A stretch of DNA of 64,000 nt. Origin: Rotaria sordida. Its lineage: Eukaryota; Rotifera; Eurotatoria; Philodinida; Philodinidae. The stretch is from NCBI GenBank assembly GCA_905250125.1, contig CAJNOL010001097.1, positions 1 to 64,000 of the forward strand. Direction: 5' to 3'. Positions 1 through 12,711 of the stretch are shown here, one piece after another. The notes under the pieces were generated by a model. It made no database searches, was not told the origin of the DNA, and was given only the letters and a program-made list of their open reading frames with translations. The position numbers and the translations under genes are program-made. The stretch's first letter is position 1; every line of letters begins with the position of its first letter.

Positions 1-46
1 AACGTATATATCGACAAAATTATCTATTGTGTTATTTTTTTTTCAG

Positions 47-3000
47 CGATTTTTTATTTTCTTAGCTTTACAACTTGAATTCGATGAACCTGAATATGAT
101 ATGGATGAAATTGATCATAATTGGTTTCATAAAACAGCTCATAGTTTATGTCCTGAGCTTACATATCTTGAATATGAAACTATTATTGATAAACTTGAGA
201 ATGCAAGTACGCGAACACGTGTCTCGTTGGATGAAGCACGAGCATTGTTTGCATCTTCAACACCATCAATAATCAATGATTTACATATAAATACTGTTTA
301 TGATTTTTGGTATAAACGACGAACAACACGGGTACATGTTTTTTAAGTAAAAATCTTTATTTGAAAAGAAAGAAAAGGATATCTAATCTAGATTTGAACA
401 CATTGTTTTATTTAATGTGTTTTTATTATTTTATATCATATGTCAGTGTGTTTTTTTTTTGTTCTTCTTTTATTAAAAATAATTAGGACAAACGATTGAA
501 ACCACGTTTACTAACAGAACGTGATATCAAAGAAGAAAAAGGAAAGCATCATCCATATGTTGCTTTTCGACGGCGTGTTGAAAAAATGACAACAAGAAAA
601 GTAAAGAAATTTTAAATTTTCATTTTCTTATGTAATTTATTATTTGCTAATATTTTCAAATAGAATCGAAAAAATGATGAGCAAGCCTATTTATCAATGC
701 TCAAATTACGTTCTAATTTTGAAGCCGTCGTGTAAGTTGTTGTTGTTTTGATTTTTATTGATCATTTTAATGAATATATTTGTTATTTAATAGTAAGTTA
801 ACAAATTTGATCAAACTACGTGAAACAACCAAAGTCTCATGGCTCGAATGCGCACTAGCAATTTTTCAAGCACGGTACGCTGCCTGTCCACCCGTCGTCG
901 GTGGCAACCGGAGAGTCTCGCTTAGTGAGCTCTGTGTGTTGTCTGCCTTTTTATTCTATGCTTGTCCAGATGTGATTCGAAATTGGATGATGAAACAACA
1001 TCGACGAATCAATCATCGATATCATCGTTGTCGACAAATCAAGATCAATATCATCATACTCGTTCCCATTTGAAAACATCTTTATTGATGAACAGTAATA
1101 GTAATCTAACAAATATTCAACATCAACAATTATTAACACAATTAATACGTATTGAAAATCAGAAAAAAAATTCATTAACAACATCAACATTAGCTAATCT
1201 TTTACAAACATCTATAAAATCACGATCATTATCAATGGATCCTAATGATCCATTTCAACGAAAAATTAAAAAATTAAAAACATCACATCGAAAAATGAAT
1301 CATGTATGTTTTTTTAAAATAGATTATTTTCATTTGAAAATATATTTTAATTTTTTGTGTTTTTTGTTTTAGACCGATAAACTTACACAATTGTTGTCTT
1401 CACCAACAATACCATCATCACCTATTGTATATAATATGGGATTGACATCAACATCAATCTCACCACAATCCATATTTGAACGATTGTCATCATCAAATGT
1501 TGTTTCTTCACCTTCAGAACAACAAACTAATCGACGTCGTTTAAAACATTCTCCATCAGGAACAATAAAACAAGGAAAAAATCATCGAAATTTATCACCT
1601 GTGGATATATGGTCCCTTGTAGATAATACAAAAGGTGGTGCAATCTTGCTTAAAGCTCAATTTCTTGAAGCAGCAAGAAAAATGCAACAAAAAGAAGTAA
1701 AAACGAAAAAAAAATTAATGAAATCAATAAATTTCTCTATTGATAAATTATTTTAGGAGCTTGAAAATAACATAAATCGTCGTGTTATTTTGCAAGATGG
1801 TTCATCTGTATTATCAAATACAAATGAAAATATCAATAATAGACTAGATGAAGTGGGAACGAGTATTGATGATGAAGAATCAATTGATCCTTGGCAATTT
1901 CGGCCTAAAATTGGATGTAGATATCTTCGGGTAAATTTTTTTTTTAATGAATAAACTTTACAAAATATTTTTCATTTGACAAAGAGTTGTTTTGTATTAA
2001 TCAAACCATTGTTTTCTTTAAAGTAATAGAAAAATTGCCAGGTTTTTGATAAATAAACCTAACCTTGCAATAGAAGATCTCTCTTAGAGAAATTATGCAC
2101 CGGGCGTAATAGCAGCAGATCTAAACGAGTATATACTCTTACTCAAGAGAATCGACACTCGTGCCTTGAACGACCGGTACTTGTACTCGAGTACGATATT
2201 TGTAGTACTCGTGCTGGAGAAAATTCATACTTGTGTTCGAATTAAAAATATGTCTATCATTTGTTAAATCTGCAAAATCACTGCTTTTCTAAAAAAATCT
2301 TTCATAATTAGAAATTATGAAAATAGATTAGTAACAATAGAAGACTCGATATGCTTCGGCATTATAGAAAATCCAGCATTTTCTATTACAGGGAGAGGAT
2401 TTGTTGGTTCTAAGACTTGAAAACTATGAAATCTGGTCTTGTAAAAATCAAATATGATTCAATAAAAGTTTAATTGACATTATGATTCATATTTAAAACA
2501 TAGATAAGGATATGATCTATCTCGAAGTTTAAGCAACTGATAATGGTTTTTTTTTTAGGAAAAGGATAATACTTGTAGATATATATTAGAGATTTCTTTC
2601 AAACATAGAAATAGTTAATAATAATTTCTATGTGATATTGTGTTAAAATATGATTTTTATATAATATATTAATATATATTTTATAATTTTTAGCCTATTG
2701 ACCAAGATCAACAACAGCATGTTCAATCACAACGTTCAAGTTTTTCATCATTTTATTCTCTCGCTTGTTCCGAACGTGGTCATCTCGGCAAGCGACGAGT
2801 ACGAATAGGTCGTGGTGGAAGGTATATTTATTAATTATTTCTATCAGATTGAATGTGTATTGTATTCAAAAACCTTAATTTAGATTACTCTATGATCGTC
2901 ATATTGAACAGGAGAATAATAATTCTATGAATGAAATTCATAATTTTTCATTAACAAGTAAATCACATTTTACGGATAAGTATGTATTATTATAATTACG

Positions 3001-3725
3001 GTAAGTATATTATTTAAATTAAATTTTTTCGGTTTGTTTTGTTCTTTAGACCCATATTATGGTATGTCTCGTCTCAACCATCACTTACTGACTCATATCA
3101 TTTACATTCACATTTAACAGTTCATGATCATACAACATCACTAGCTCATCATTATCAATCAAAATCATCAACATCATCGAGTTCAATCCATTTAAACGAT
3201 TCATTCTATCATGTAAATAATTCAAATCCATCTTTATCATTAAATATAAATGGTAAGCATAGACCATCGATATCAATTGAACTCGATCATCCATATTCAT
3301 GTTCATCACGTTATGTTAATCAAGCGTTACGTACATTAGTTGAACCACAATTACCATCACCATCCCCATCACCACCTCCAATAACCTCTATATCTACATC
3401 ACAACAGATGATGGTGATATCGACACCACCTACTCCACCACCACTACCACCATCATCATCGATGATAAATAATCATAAAATAGATAGTTCTCAACAACAA
3501 CAACAACAACCATTCTATACAAAATCATCATCAACATATGTTCTTTCTCCATCAACACCTTTTTTTCCATCACATCATCACTCACATGTTATTCCATCAA
3601 CGTCTCCACCTTCAACACCATCATCATGTGGTCTTGTACAATTTGTTCAACTTCATCGTATACTTCCACCAACAAAACCCCATAATTTTGCATCATCAAC
3701 ACCGGTGACTACATCCGATTCATGA
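47..3725 (+). CDS. EPC: Enhancer of polycomb homolog (EPC1/EPC2-like), 5' partial
   Basis: Enhancer of polycomb is a scaffold subunit of the NuA4/TIP60 histone acetyltransferase complex in the nucleus. The visible 759 residues start inside the EPL1 domain (PEYDMDE near the start). They continue through the diagnostic block PYVAFRRRVEKMTTRKNRKND at residues about 120-145, then the C-terminal EPC block with GCRYLR and GRGGRLLYDR. The tail is Ser/His/Pro-rich with a short polyGln. Exons, frame-checked: 47-331, 487-600, 664-731, 794-874, 970-1303, 1373-1696, 1757-1930, 2694-2821, 2884-2979, 3050-3725. The first acceptor may instead be at 65, giving an exon start at 66. The true N-terminus lies upstream of the window. 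The intron at 875-969 is oddly GC-rich. Identity is strong from the central block; EPC1 and EPC2 are not separable. Confidence 0.93.
1931..2693 (+). other. Long intron of the EPC gene
   Basis: This 763-nt intron is the longest in the gene. It holds a short patch around 2120-2225 rich in ACTCG/GAGTAC words on both strands, which can fold imperfectly. The rest is AT-rich with no open frame of note. Confidence 0.7.
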
Positions 3726-5474
3726 TAGATATGTGTCTGTCTCATTTTCATCATAATTATGGGTTCATAGTTCTTTAATGTGTACGCGCATATGCGCGTG
3801 TGTATGTATATTTGTTCTTGGTGTTTTCCTGCCCGCTATTTTGGTTCGTTTGTTTGTTTGTTTGTTGTTTCATTTATTTCTTCTCGTCATTTTTTTTATA
3901 TGTTTATTGGTGTGTATGTGTGATGATTTTTTTTCTTCTTGTTGCTCGTTTGATATCGAGAAAAAAAAAAGCATACTCGATGTTATTTCGATTAGCAAAA
4001 TAGATGAATCATACACAAAAAAAAAGTACCTATTAGCAAAATTGAATTCATTCAAGGAAGTATTTTTTTTTCAGACAATGTTCAATATGTAACCAAAAAA
4101 AATTTCATTCTTTTTCTTTTCTCATTTCAAATCTAATCAGTAGTTAAAGATCATAACCTTGGTTCAAAAAATTTATTTTTCACAAGTACGTGCATGTTGG
4201 ACAAGTCATTAGTAATACTTGTTATCATCTTGTCATTCGACTCGTTATATGATAAAATGACATGATTAATGCGTTGGTATTTATAATGAAGAGATCGTTA
4301 GAATATTAACTATAGTTCGATGTTTTAGGAATATTTAAATTATAATTTATCTATTAAGTATTCTAATTCATCTAGATTTTCTTGGTTATATATTTAATAT
4401 AAATATCAGACAAATAAGAAATTCAAAGATGGATTAGGAAATGTTCTTAATATTCTAATTAAAAATTTGATTAATGATATTGTCATATGTATTCATTTTA
4501 TAATCAAATAAATCACACAATATATATATGAACATGTTACGATTAAGTTGGTTTCAATCGTATATGGAGAAGTTTAATTACATATATATATGTATGCATA
4601 GAAATGAAGAGATATCTTATAAATGAGTTGAAATAATATTTATATATAGAAATAGAATTGCATGTTAATTCATCAGATATAGAACTGTTCATTTATTTCG
4701 CAGTAATCAAAATAAACAAACTGATTATGAGTACAATATGATTTATTCATACAGATTTGAGATAGTTTATTGTAGGAAAACACATTCTGAAAAAACTTTC
4801 TATATTTCGGTTTTGTATTCATTAAATAATATATCAGACAAAAAAAAAAAGTTTTTCTACGAGATATCTGATAAAGTCTAAAATCAAAAATTGAATTACA
4901 TAACAATTAGTTAAAATAATATGAAGCATACGGAGTGATATATAAACAAAAATTCATTATAAAAATGCAAGTTAGTCATCAATGGGAAAAATAAGACTTC
5001 CTATGTCTATATCATTGTCTTTGATAAAAGTATATTTATATAGTGTAAAACAAGGATATGCATTTTCACACGTACGCTATTCAACAAGGTCAAATAGTAA
5101 TAACGTATGCTTGATCACATGAAAACTGGTACAAATAAAAAATTGAATTAATACAGAAGGACTAAAGAATTGTTAAAGAAAATAATTTAGTTTCTTTAAA
5201 AAGATGTTTGATATTCTTATTTCTCAAGGTGAAAAGTTTTCACGTGCAATATTTAGTATCTGTTTCAAGGACTAACTCACTCCATATAAAATAAGCAACG
5301 CTCGAAATTAGTGTCTATTTATATTCTTTGTTTTTTGTCTTCAGAATATTTTAATTCGATACTTTCGTGATTTTTTTTTAATAACTATAATATATGGCAA
5401 AACATTTAAATTAGAGATGTAATATCGTATGTATAATATGTACGCGAGAAAAAGAAAAGAACAAAAAGAAATTT
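3726..5474. other. Spacer between EPC and akirin 3' ends
   Basis: The two genes converge here, so this stretch must hold both 3' UTRs. From 3740 to 4100 it is T-rich with GT-rich runs just after the EPC stop. The remainder is AT-rich with scattered short open frames of low-complexity composition. I see no conserved domain or RNA gene. Confidence 0.6.
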
Positions 5475-5951
5475 TTATGAAACATATGAAAAAGCAGTCA
5501 TTGACATATTCTCTGTTTCTTGCTGTTGATCAAAATGAAAAAGTTGTTGTTTTGATGAATTTTTATAGACACTATCATGTGAATATCTTACAAATTGTTC
5601 ATATTGTTCATTAAGTTTTGTTGTTAATAATTGTTCATACTGTTCACGTATTAATTTATCTTGTTCACGTAAAAGACGAGCACACATTTGAGTAGTTTGA
5701 GTATATGTAAACATAGGAGTATCATCAGTTGACGATGATGTTAAAGCAGTAAGTGAACATGATTTTAATGATGAATTTTTATTTGTTGATGATTTAGTAA
5801 AAATAGATTGTTGTTTTGTAGGAGATGATGATGAAGTATTATTTATTGTAAATGTTGTTGGTGATAATTTTATTTCTGCTCGTTTACGTTTTACACCTTG
5901 TTCAACTGGATCAAATTCAAGTGAACGTTTAAGTGATGCAACTGCTAACAT
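5475..5951 (-). CDS. AKIRIN: Akirin
   Basis: Akirins are small nuclear proteins that bridge transcription factors such as NF-kB/Relish or Twist to chromatin remodellers. The single-exon 158-residue frame has both family ends. The N-terminus carries the LKRSLEFDP block (family LKRTLDFDP) followed by a basic KRKRAEI nuclear signal near residue 22. The C-terminal half carries QMCARLLREQDKLIREQYEQ, then LNEQYEQFVRYSHD. It ends exactly in SYVS, as animal akirins do. Length is slightly below the vertebrate size of about 190-200 residues because the middle Ser/Thr linker is short. Lack of introns is notable beside intron-rich neighbours. It diverges from UTP25, with about 1.5 kb between the two starts. 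Confidence 0.93.
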   Translation of the reverse strand: MLAVASLKRSLEFDPVEQGVKRKRAEIKLSPTTFTINNTSSSSPTKQQSIFTKSSTNKNSSLKSCSLTALTSSSTDDTPMFTYTQTTQMCARLLREQDKLIREQYEQLLTTKLNEQYEQFVRYSHDSVYKNSSKQQLFHFDQQQETENMSMTAFSYVS

Positions 5952-7434
5952 ATTGAATAGTTCTATTGAAAATTAAAAAACAAAAAAAAAATCAAACACC
6001 AATATGAAAAATAATAATTATGTGTTCGATTATTTCTTGTTTCAAAAAAGAAAAGAGGAGGGTTTATATATACAGAAGACACAGTCATGTCTTTATCTCA
6101 TAGTTATACACCAATCAAAATTGAAATTTTATTCAAGAACGATCCTATGAATACAATATTGATTTAATGAAATTTCTATTGAAAAAAAAATAATGAATTA
6201 AAGATTTTAATATATTTATTTTATAATTCTAGATAAGAAGATGACGCTTTTGATCTAAAGATTTTGATTGGTTGAAACATATGAAAAATCTGATTGGAAG
6301 AAAGACTTTTCAGAACGATAGTTCGTTGTGAAATAAAACTAAGCAAAAGACAAGTAAATTTAGTTTTTCTGATTGAATTTTTCAAATATATATATATATT
6401 TCATTATGTTTTCAAATAGAATCGCTATGTTCTTAAATAATAGTTATATCTAGATTAATATCTCTTCGTCTTTCGTATTATAATTGTCCTAGATCTAGAA
6501 AAACCTATCTTTTCTTACAATTATAGTTGCTATCAAATAAATTGATTAAAACACAAACAGAAGAGGTTTTTCCAAATTTTTGATAGCTTAAATTCATAAA
6601 TTTCAAAATCCAACTATTACTTACGGTAACAGATTCAGAGAGGGAGAGACACTGGGGACGATCTTTCCTTTCTTACGAATTTTTTTTTTACTTAGCGGGT
6701 AATGTCCAAAAATGAGTCGATATGACCCTCTTCTAATGGACTTCAAAACACATATTGCAACCGAGATTTCTAATCTTACATTACTTTCTATTTTAATATT
6801 ATAATTGATGTATTTGATTCAATCTTGAATTCTTAAAATTGCATAATTAATTTTATATATTTTGCTTTTTTTCCCTGTTGTCGATCGTTATTACATGTCA
6901 ATGGAATAATGTCAATTAATAATTATAGAAGAAATCGTTTTATTTTTAAATCTCTTTCAAGCAAAAACATTAGTTAAATAAACATAAATGTAGAAGAAAT
7001 TAGGATTTTCATTTTAAGAATTGTACTAAATACTTAAATAATATTTTTATCAAATACATCATATCGCTCTATTTTCTAGGCATTGCTTTCATTCAATGTT
7101 TTATCTAACTTATTTCTTTCGAAAAGACGATTTAAAATTCCGATAGGACAAATATCTGTCTTTATAAGCACAAATACATGGTACATGGTATAATAACTAT
7201 AAACTTTTGAAAGATTAAACTGATGTTCGGAGGAGCACCTTCACGCTAGATAAAATATTATTTTCATTGTTTTGTTTGAAAATTTTATTAGTTTTAAATT
7301 TAGATTATCGTATTCTTTGAAAGCTTTTCTATTTGTATATATTTTCTTTCGAATTAATAAAATCTCATGTATACTAGATCGATGTATATGAAATCAACTT
7401 TTACAAGTCTATTTTGTTTTAGATTTCTATTTTA
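5952..7434. other. Divergent spacer between akirin and UTP25
   Basis: This must hold the promoters of both flanking genes, but I cannot point to a clear TATA or initiator. It is AT-rich with poly(A) and poly(T) runs. A splice-acceptor-like TTTTAG ends at 7422, only 12 nt before the UTP25 ATG, so a 5' UTR intron or trans-splice site is plausible. Confidence 0.5.
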
Positions 7435-10185
7435 ATGGAGAATATAACTAAATATGATCCATTTCTTTCACATTTTGAAACATTAATAGATGAAAAACAA
7501 ATCAATAATAAATCATCGAAAAATAAAATAGATCTATTTTCATCATCACTTGGTTCTTGTCAATTCTCATCAACTTCATCAGATAAACCACCTATATTAC
7601 CATGTCCAACATCTACAATTGATTCATTTTCAATAAAAAAATCACTTATATCAAATATTGAAACATCAGGTAGTCAATTAACACCATTACAATTTGATTT
7701 TTTTTCATTAATTCATAATTATTATGATGTTTATTATCCAAATCGAACTAATATAAATGATGTTGGTGAACAATTACGATTTGTTATTTGTTTACATTTA
7801 ATAAATCATGTATTAAAAACACGTTCACGTATATTATCACATAATGCAAAATTAAAAGAAAATCCTGATCTTGATTATCATGATCAAGGTTTTACAAGAC
7901 CTAAAGTTCTTATTATTGTACCATTTCGTGAGAGTGTTCGACGTATTATAAATTGTTTTGAAAATCTTTTATTAACTATGGATGATAGTGAAAAAAATGA
8001 TCAAATACAAATGAGTCATCGAAAAAGATTCAAAGAAGAATATGGTGGTGAAGAAATTGATAATGAAAATAATGATAGTAAATTTCAACGTACATCTAAT
8101 GAATATAATGAAATATTTGCTGGAAATATTGATGATCATTTTCGATTAGGTAATTATTACATCTTGTTTTATTTGTTTAATAAATTGAGATATGTGTGAG
8201 AGATATATATAACAGGTAGAGATCTGCATCGCAGTGATAGTTATAACTAAAATAAAAATGGTGGGTATTTTTGCTTTGAGCTTCATAACTCTGGAAGAGA
8301 AGGAGGCATTTTGAATTGACTTATCTATCATTATGCATCTCTACATCTCAACTATCTTTTATAAAGATTTGGTGGAGATTCTTCAAGAATTGTAGTCATT
8401 TTACTCTAATTGGTCGGTGTGCAAAAACTTATCTATTGTCCTTTTAAAACCCATAACTTAGTGATAGTTCAATAAATTGATTCGAAAATTTTAGAAAAAC
8501 TTTCTTCATTATTTTCTGCAAGTTTCAAAATAAAATGTTACACTCGAAGGATATGACATACGGATGGTCATCTGATTAGTGTCAAGAATCTATAGACATC
8601 AACATCCCAACAAATGAACTTATCTTTTGAACGAAGGAAAAACTATATATTAAGCTCAAGTTTCTTGTAAAAATATTGAAAATTAATCATGTATTTGAAA
8701 AGAAACAAGATAAATATTAGTAGGCAATCTTTTAAATTTATCAAGTTCACAGCAAAAAATAGATTCTATCCATCATAAATCAGTTTCCACGAAAGCAAAC
8801 GAAGTTCGAATAGCGCCGCTGATCCACATACCTCATCGAATAATACATACAGAAATTTACAAATCTCTAGCCATTATATTTACTGAGATTCGAAGGAGTA
8901 AAGATTTTTGTTCAGGACTATAAAAAAGTATCTCATGTAACTAGAAGTCCATCGGGTTCGTCCTGAACTCGTTCGGATTCGGATCCGAAAATTTTGAACC
9001 CAACGGTCTTTACATGTAAGATGTTTAATGAAAGTATTCTTAAATAATTCTTTTTTTTCTCTACTTCATATCGTACTTTAAATTTTTTTTTTTATTTAAG
9101 GTATATCTGTAACACGTAAATCATTAAAATTTTTTCAATCTGTATACAAATCTGATTTTCTTATCGTATCACCTGTTGGTCTTCGAACATTACTTGAAAA
9201 ACGTCATCGTAAACGTAAACATAAACAATCATCGGACAGTTCTGAATCTGATAGTGATAATGAAAATACAAATGAAAATAAAGCATCTTCAATAGCTGAT
9301 TTTTTATCATCAATTGAATGTATTTATATTGATCAATTAGATATATTATCAATGCAAAATCTTGATCATTTATTTTATATATTAGAAAATTTAAATTGTA
9401 TTCCACAACAAGCAACATCATCAACAGATTTTTCTCGTATACGTCATTGGTCATTAAATGGTTGGGCACGTTTCTATCGTCAATTAATTGTTTTATCATC
9501 ATTTACAAGTCCATTATTTCTTAGTTTATTTCATCGTTTTTCAACAAATTATTCTGGACAATGTTTAATTCAACCATCATTTCCATTAAATGGTTATATA
9601 CGTCCATTATCAACATTTAATCAATTATTTCAACGTATACCAGTATGTGATCCAACATTAAGATTTAATTATTTTATTGAACATATTCTACCACGTTTTG
9701 ATACATCAGCATATGAGCATACATTAATTTATTTATCATCATATTTTGATTTTGTACGTTTAAAAAATTATATGCGTACAGAAAAACATAAACAATTTAA
9801 TTATTTAACATTAAATGAATATTCAACAAAAAAACAAATTCTATTAGCAAGAAATATATTCTATCATCGTCAAGTACGATTTTTATTAATGACCGAACGT
9901 TTTCATTTTTATCATCGTTATCGTATAAAAGGTATACGTCATATATTATTCTATGATTTACCATCATATGGACATTTCTATCCAGAAATTGTACAATTTT
10001 TAACATTACCACATGTTATAGATAAGAAAAAAACAACTCAAACAAATCAAACTGATGAACCAAGTACATGTACGGCATTATATGCCAAAGAAGATGCATT
10101 AAAATTAGCTTATATACTTGGACAAAATGCTGTTACTGATTTGTTAAATTCAGAGAAAAATACACATTTATTTACGAATAAATAA
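7435..10185 (+). CDS. UTP25: UTP25 / digestive-organ expansion factor homolog
   Basis: UTP25 is a degenerate DEAD-box-like nucleolar protein of the small-subunit processome, needed for 18S rRNA maturation. Two exons, 7435-8149 and 9101-10185, join in frame (G|GT) to give 599 residues. Family blocks in order are: FTRPKVLIIVPFRESVRRII near residue 160; LGISVTRKSLKFF then SPVGLRTLLE; DFLSSIECIYIDQLDI; FSRIRHWSLNGWARFYRQ; SHTLIY-type ending in SYFDFVRLKNYM; TERFHFYHRYRIKGIRHILF; and a final VHLF-like end. It is shorter than human UTP25 (about 750) because the acidic N-terminal region is reduced. That may be real or may mean upstream exons were missed, since an acceptor-like site ends at 7422. Confidence 0.94.
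8150..9100 (+). other. UTP25 intron with a GGTTCGG-type inverted patch
   Basis: This 951-nt intron separates the N-terminal region from the helicase-like core. Around 8946-9012 it has a GC-richer patch with CATCGGGTTCG on one side and TGAACCCAACGG on the other, an imperfect inverted pair. Similar wording occurs at 50360-50430. Confidence 0.55.
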
Positions 10186-12711
10186 ACAAATAAAACCTAT
10201 AAATAATTTCGAATTTTATTCGTAAATAATTCTTCAAATATAATGTTTCAAAAGTCCATCAGCAAAAAAAGAATCGGAATAACTATTGAGTAATACAAAC
10301 GATATCCGTAAACTTTCTATAGTTTTATTTCATGTTCTCTAAAGTTTTTGTTTCCACATAATTTTATTTCCATTTCCTGTTCAAAATGAACATACTGCAT
10401 TGAAACATACAAGTTTCACAATTTTGAAATATTTGAAAAAGAACGTTGTATTGAATATGGCTTTAAGTCATATTTATTGTCGTTACCAATTATTATTGTT
10501 ATTTTAACGTGATCTTAAATGCATCTACATGTTTGAATCCTCTGTGCTAGGAAAAATGTTGCTCAGACATTGATGTACTTTATCATTGAAATTGAAAGAA
10601 GTCTCACTTTGTTGCATTATTTACTGACATCTGCCATGATTCAATATACTACTGAATAAATTTTGCAAACAGAGAGAAAACTTTAACGCAGATATGCTTT
10701 CATTTATATTACGGGTTCTAGGACGATTCGTCGTATGACATGTTATTCTTAAAGTATCCTGAAGGAGCATCGAAAATGTATGGATGACGGCACAACGAAA
10801 GATCCTCACTCACATCCCATCAAGACGATTAGATTGGAAATGAATAACGAGAAGATTATCAAAGTCTGAATTGAAACTATGAAAAGTATGAAGTAGTTGA
10901 ATATCGTTGAAAAAATTTGAATAAATCAAGTAAAACCTCATTGGTCAATGCTTTCAATTTCCTCTTTCTGAAACCTGTAATATGACCAGAAGAAGACATT
11001 TTTTCCATTGTTGTTGTCTTTCTTTTTAATGGTAAGTAATGACAAGAAAAAGTCTTATGATTTTCTAGCACCAGAATGTATAAACAGTGGAATACATGTT
11101 TTTTGACATACAAATGTAGTAGATAATTAACAATGTTTATCTGTTGAAAACAGACCTCTAGATGTTTTGCTTAATGGAAGGTGTGGAGTGTGGGCGTGGA
11201 TGCCAGTCTGGGACTTGTTTTTACCCACATCCACACTCCACACTCACACACTCGCACACCGACACTCACGCCCACACCCTCAGTTTAAGAAAAAAGAAAT
11301 GTGAAAAAAAATCAATATATATGTATTTTAAAAAAGAAGAAGAAGAATATCCCTGCCTTGCGGCTACCTTCCAGTATGGGGTGCTGTCCAAGGGCAGTTC
11401 CAGAAGCCCGATGTTTTTCCTGCAACTAGTAATAGTTGTAGCTCTGCACAGAAGGCCGGTCTGACTTAGTGTTCTTCTCGCTTAATCACTTAAGCTTCCC
11501 ATACATACTGACTAACCGCATACGAACCATAAAGGCTTTTTGTGTATGTCGACAACGTAGTCAGCTTGCTATTGGATGGGTGGGCCAAGACAACACAGCC
11601 GTTATATGCATGTGATGGTCTATGAGAAAATGGCGACACTACTAAAGTATTCGTCCTTGATGGAGGACAGAGGCCGTTGTTAAGATGTCTATCATGTCTG
11701 TAAAAGAAGGAAGTTCAAATTTCTACCTCTATATCTCAACACTTTTATTGGATCATGTTTCACTAAACAAACAAACAAACAAACAAAAAAGAATAGACAA
11801 ATATCTGTCGATTATAATCGATTTGGATCTAATAATTCTCACCAAACAAATATTTACAAATTTTCGTAAAATCTCATGAACTGTTTAAAAACTTTAAGGC
11901 CATTAATAAACGAAGGATAAACACATCTGGAAAATTACAATGCAAGCATTACCTTAGACTAGCTATGTAACACCTTAATATCGAGTAACGGCACTGGTAT
12001 CTCCATCCAACTCTTTTCGTATGAGTTGGAATTTTCGAAAATCTGACTTTATTCTTATCGATAGACTTGTGGCAGACCATTTTCAGCTCGTGGGTACAAC
12101 TCAGCTTACACGACCTGAAATAAAGTTCTCACGAAACACTTAGATAGGACAAACGGGGTATTCAATAATCCAGCTCACATAAAAAGAGTGCGCTTATGTG
12201 GAACAAAACGGTCATCACTAGTTTAATTCAACTCTTATGAATCGTTTAGCTGTGTGCTGCCGCATACCTGTTTAAGACCAAGAGTATAAACTCGCAAAGT
12301 ATGTACATAGGATAGAATGAGTTCAATGTTTAAACTCAAACAACATAACGAATATATTATATCCAATCTTTTGATCTATTATTAGTAAAATTTAACTAGA
12401 AAAGTGTAATTTTAATTATTAAATAACGCCATCTACTTATTGTTTGGTTGTCATTCGATCTTAGAGAATGTCCATTTGAAAACCTTTTTTATCTTCTTTG
12501 TTATCTTTTTACGAACATTTTTGTTTTTTTAAAACAACTATTATCTAATGACAAACTCAAAAACATTTTTTTTTCTTCCTTTTAAAGAATTTGCCCATAA
12601 ACATTTAATACTTTACACTAGAAAAATTCTCTATATTCTAAAGAACTTAATGCGTCAAAACCTTACACTTCTTTTTGCATTATAGATTTATTTTTCCCAT
12701 TAGAACTAGAG
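10186..12711. other. Gene-free spacer with repeat debris
   Basis: The first kilobase is AT-rich UTR-like DNA. At 11181-11280 there is a TG/CA-rich hairpin. From about 11340 to 11680 the sequence becomes clearly GC-richer with no long frame, unlike surrounding DNA. At 11682-11760 there is a copy of a dispersed repeat also seen at 18653-18727 (reverse) and 46677-46735. No gene was recognised. Upstream exons of the PI3K gene could lie here unseen. Confidence 0.5.
11181..11280. repeat. TG/CA-rich hairpin element
   Basis: The left arm GTGTGGAGTGTGGGCGTGG (from 11181) is complementary, with few mismatches, to the right arm ending CCACACTCCACAC (about 11224-11243). The loop is about 20 nt. A run of CACACTCACAC words follows. 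Four smaller relatives lie at 13511-13552, 14121-14160, 15899-15944 and 35227-35262. Confidence 0.7.

Noticed and set aside
780-1073. 97-codon plus-strand frame running on past the EPC exon end at 874
   Set aside because: It reads through the intron 875-969; the downstream EPC homology is in another frame that only splicing connects.
3778-4092. 104-codon plus-strand frame after the EPC stop
   Set aside because: Composition is poly-Phe/Leu/Val from T-rich UTR DNA, and there is no family similarity.
11162-11464. 100-codon plus-strand frame
   Set aside because: It is made by the CA/TG hairpin and the GC-richer patch; His/Thr repeats reflect the DNA repeat and not a protein.
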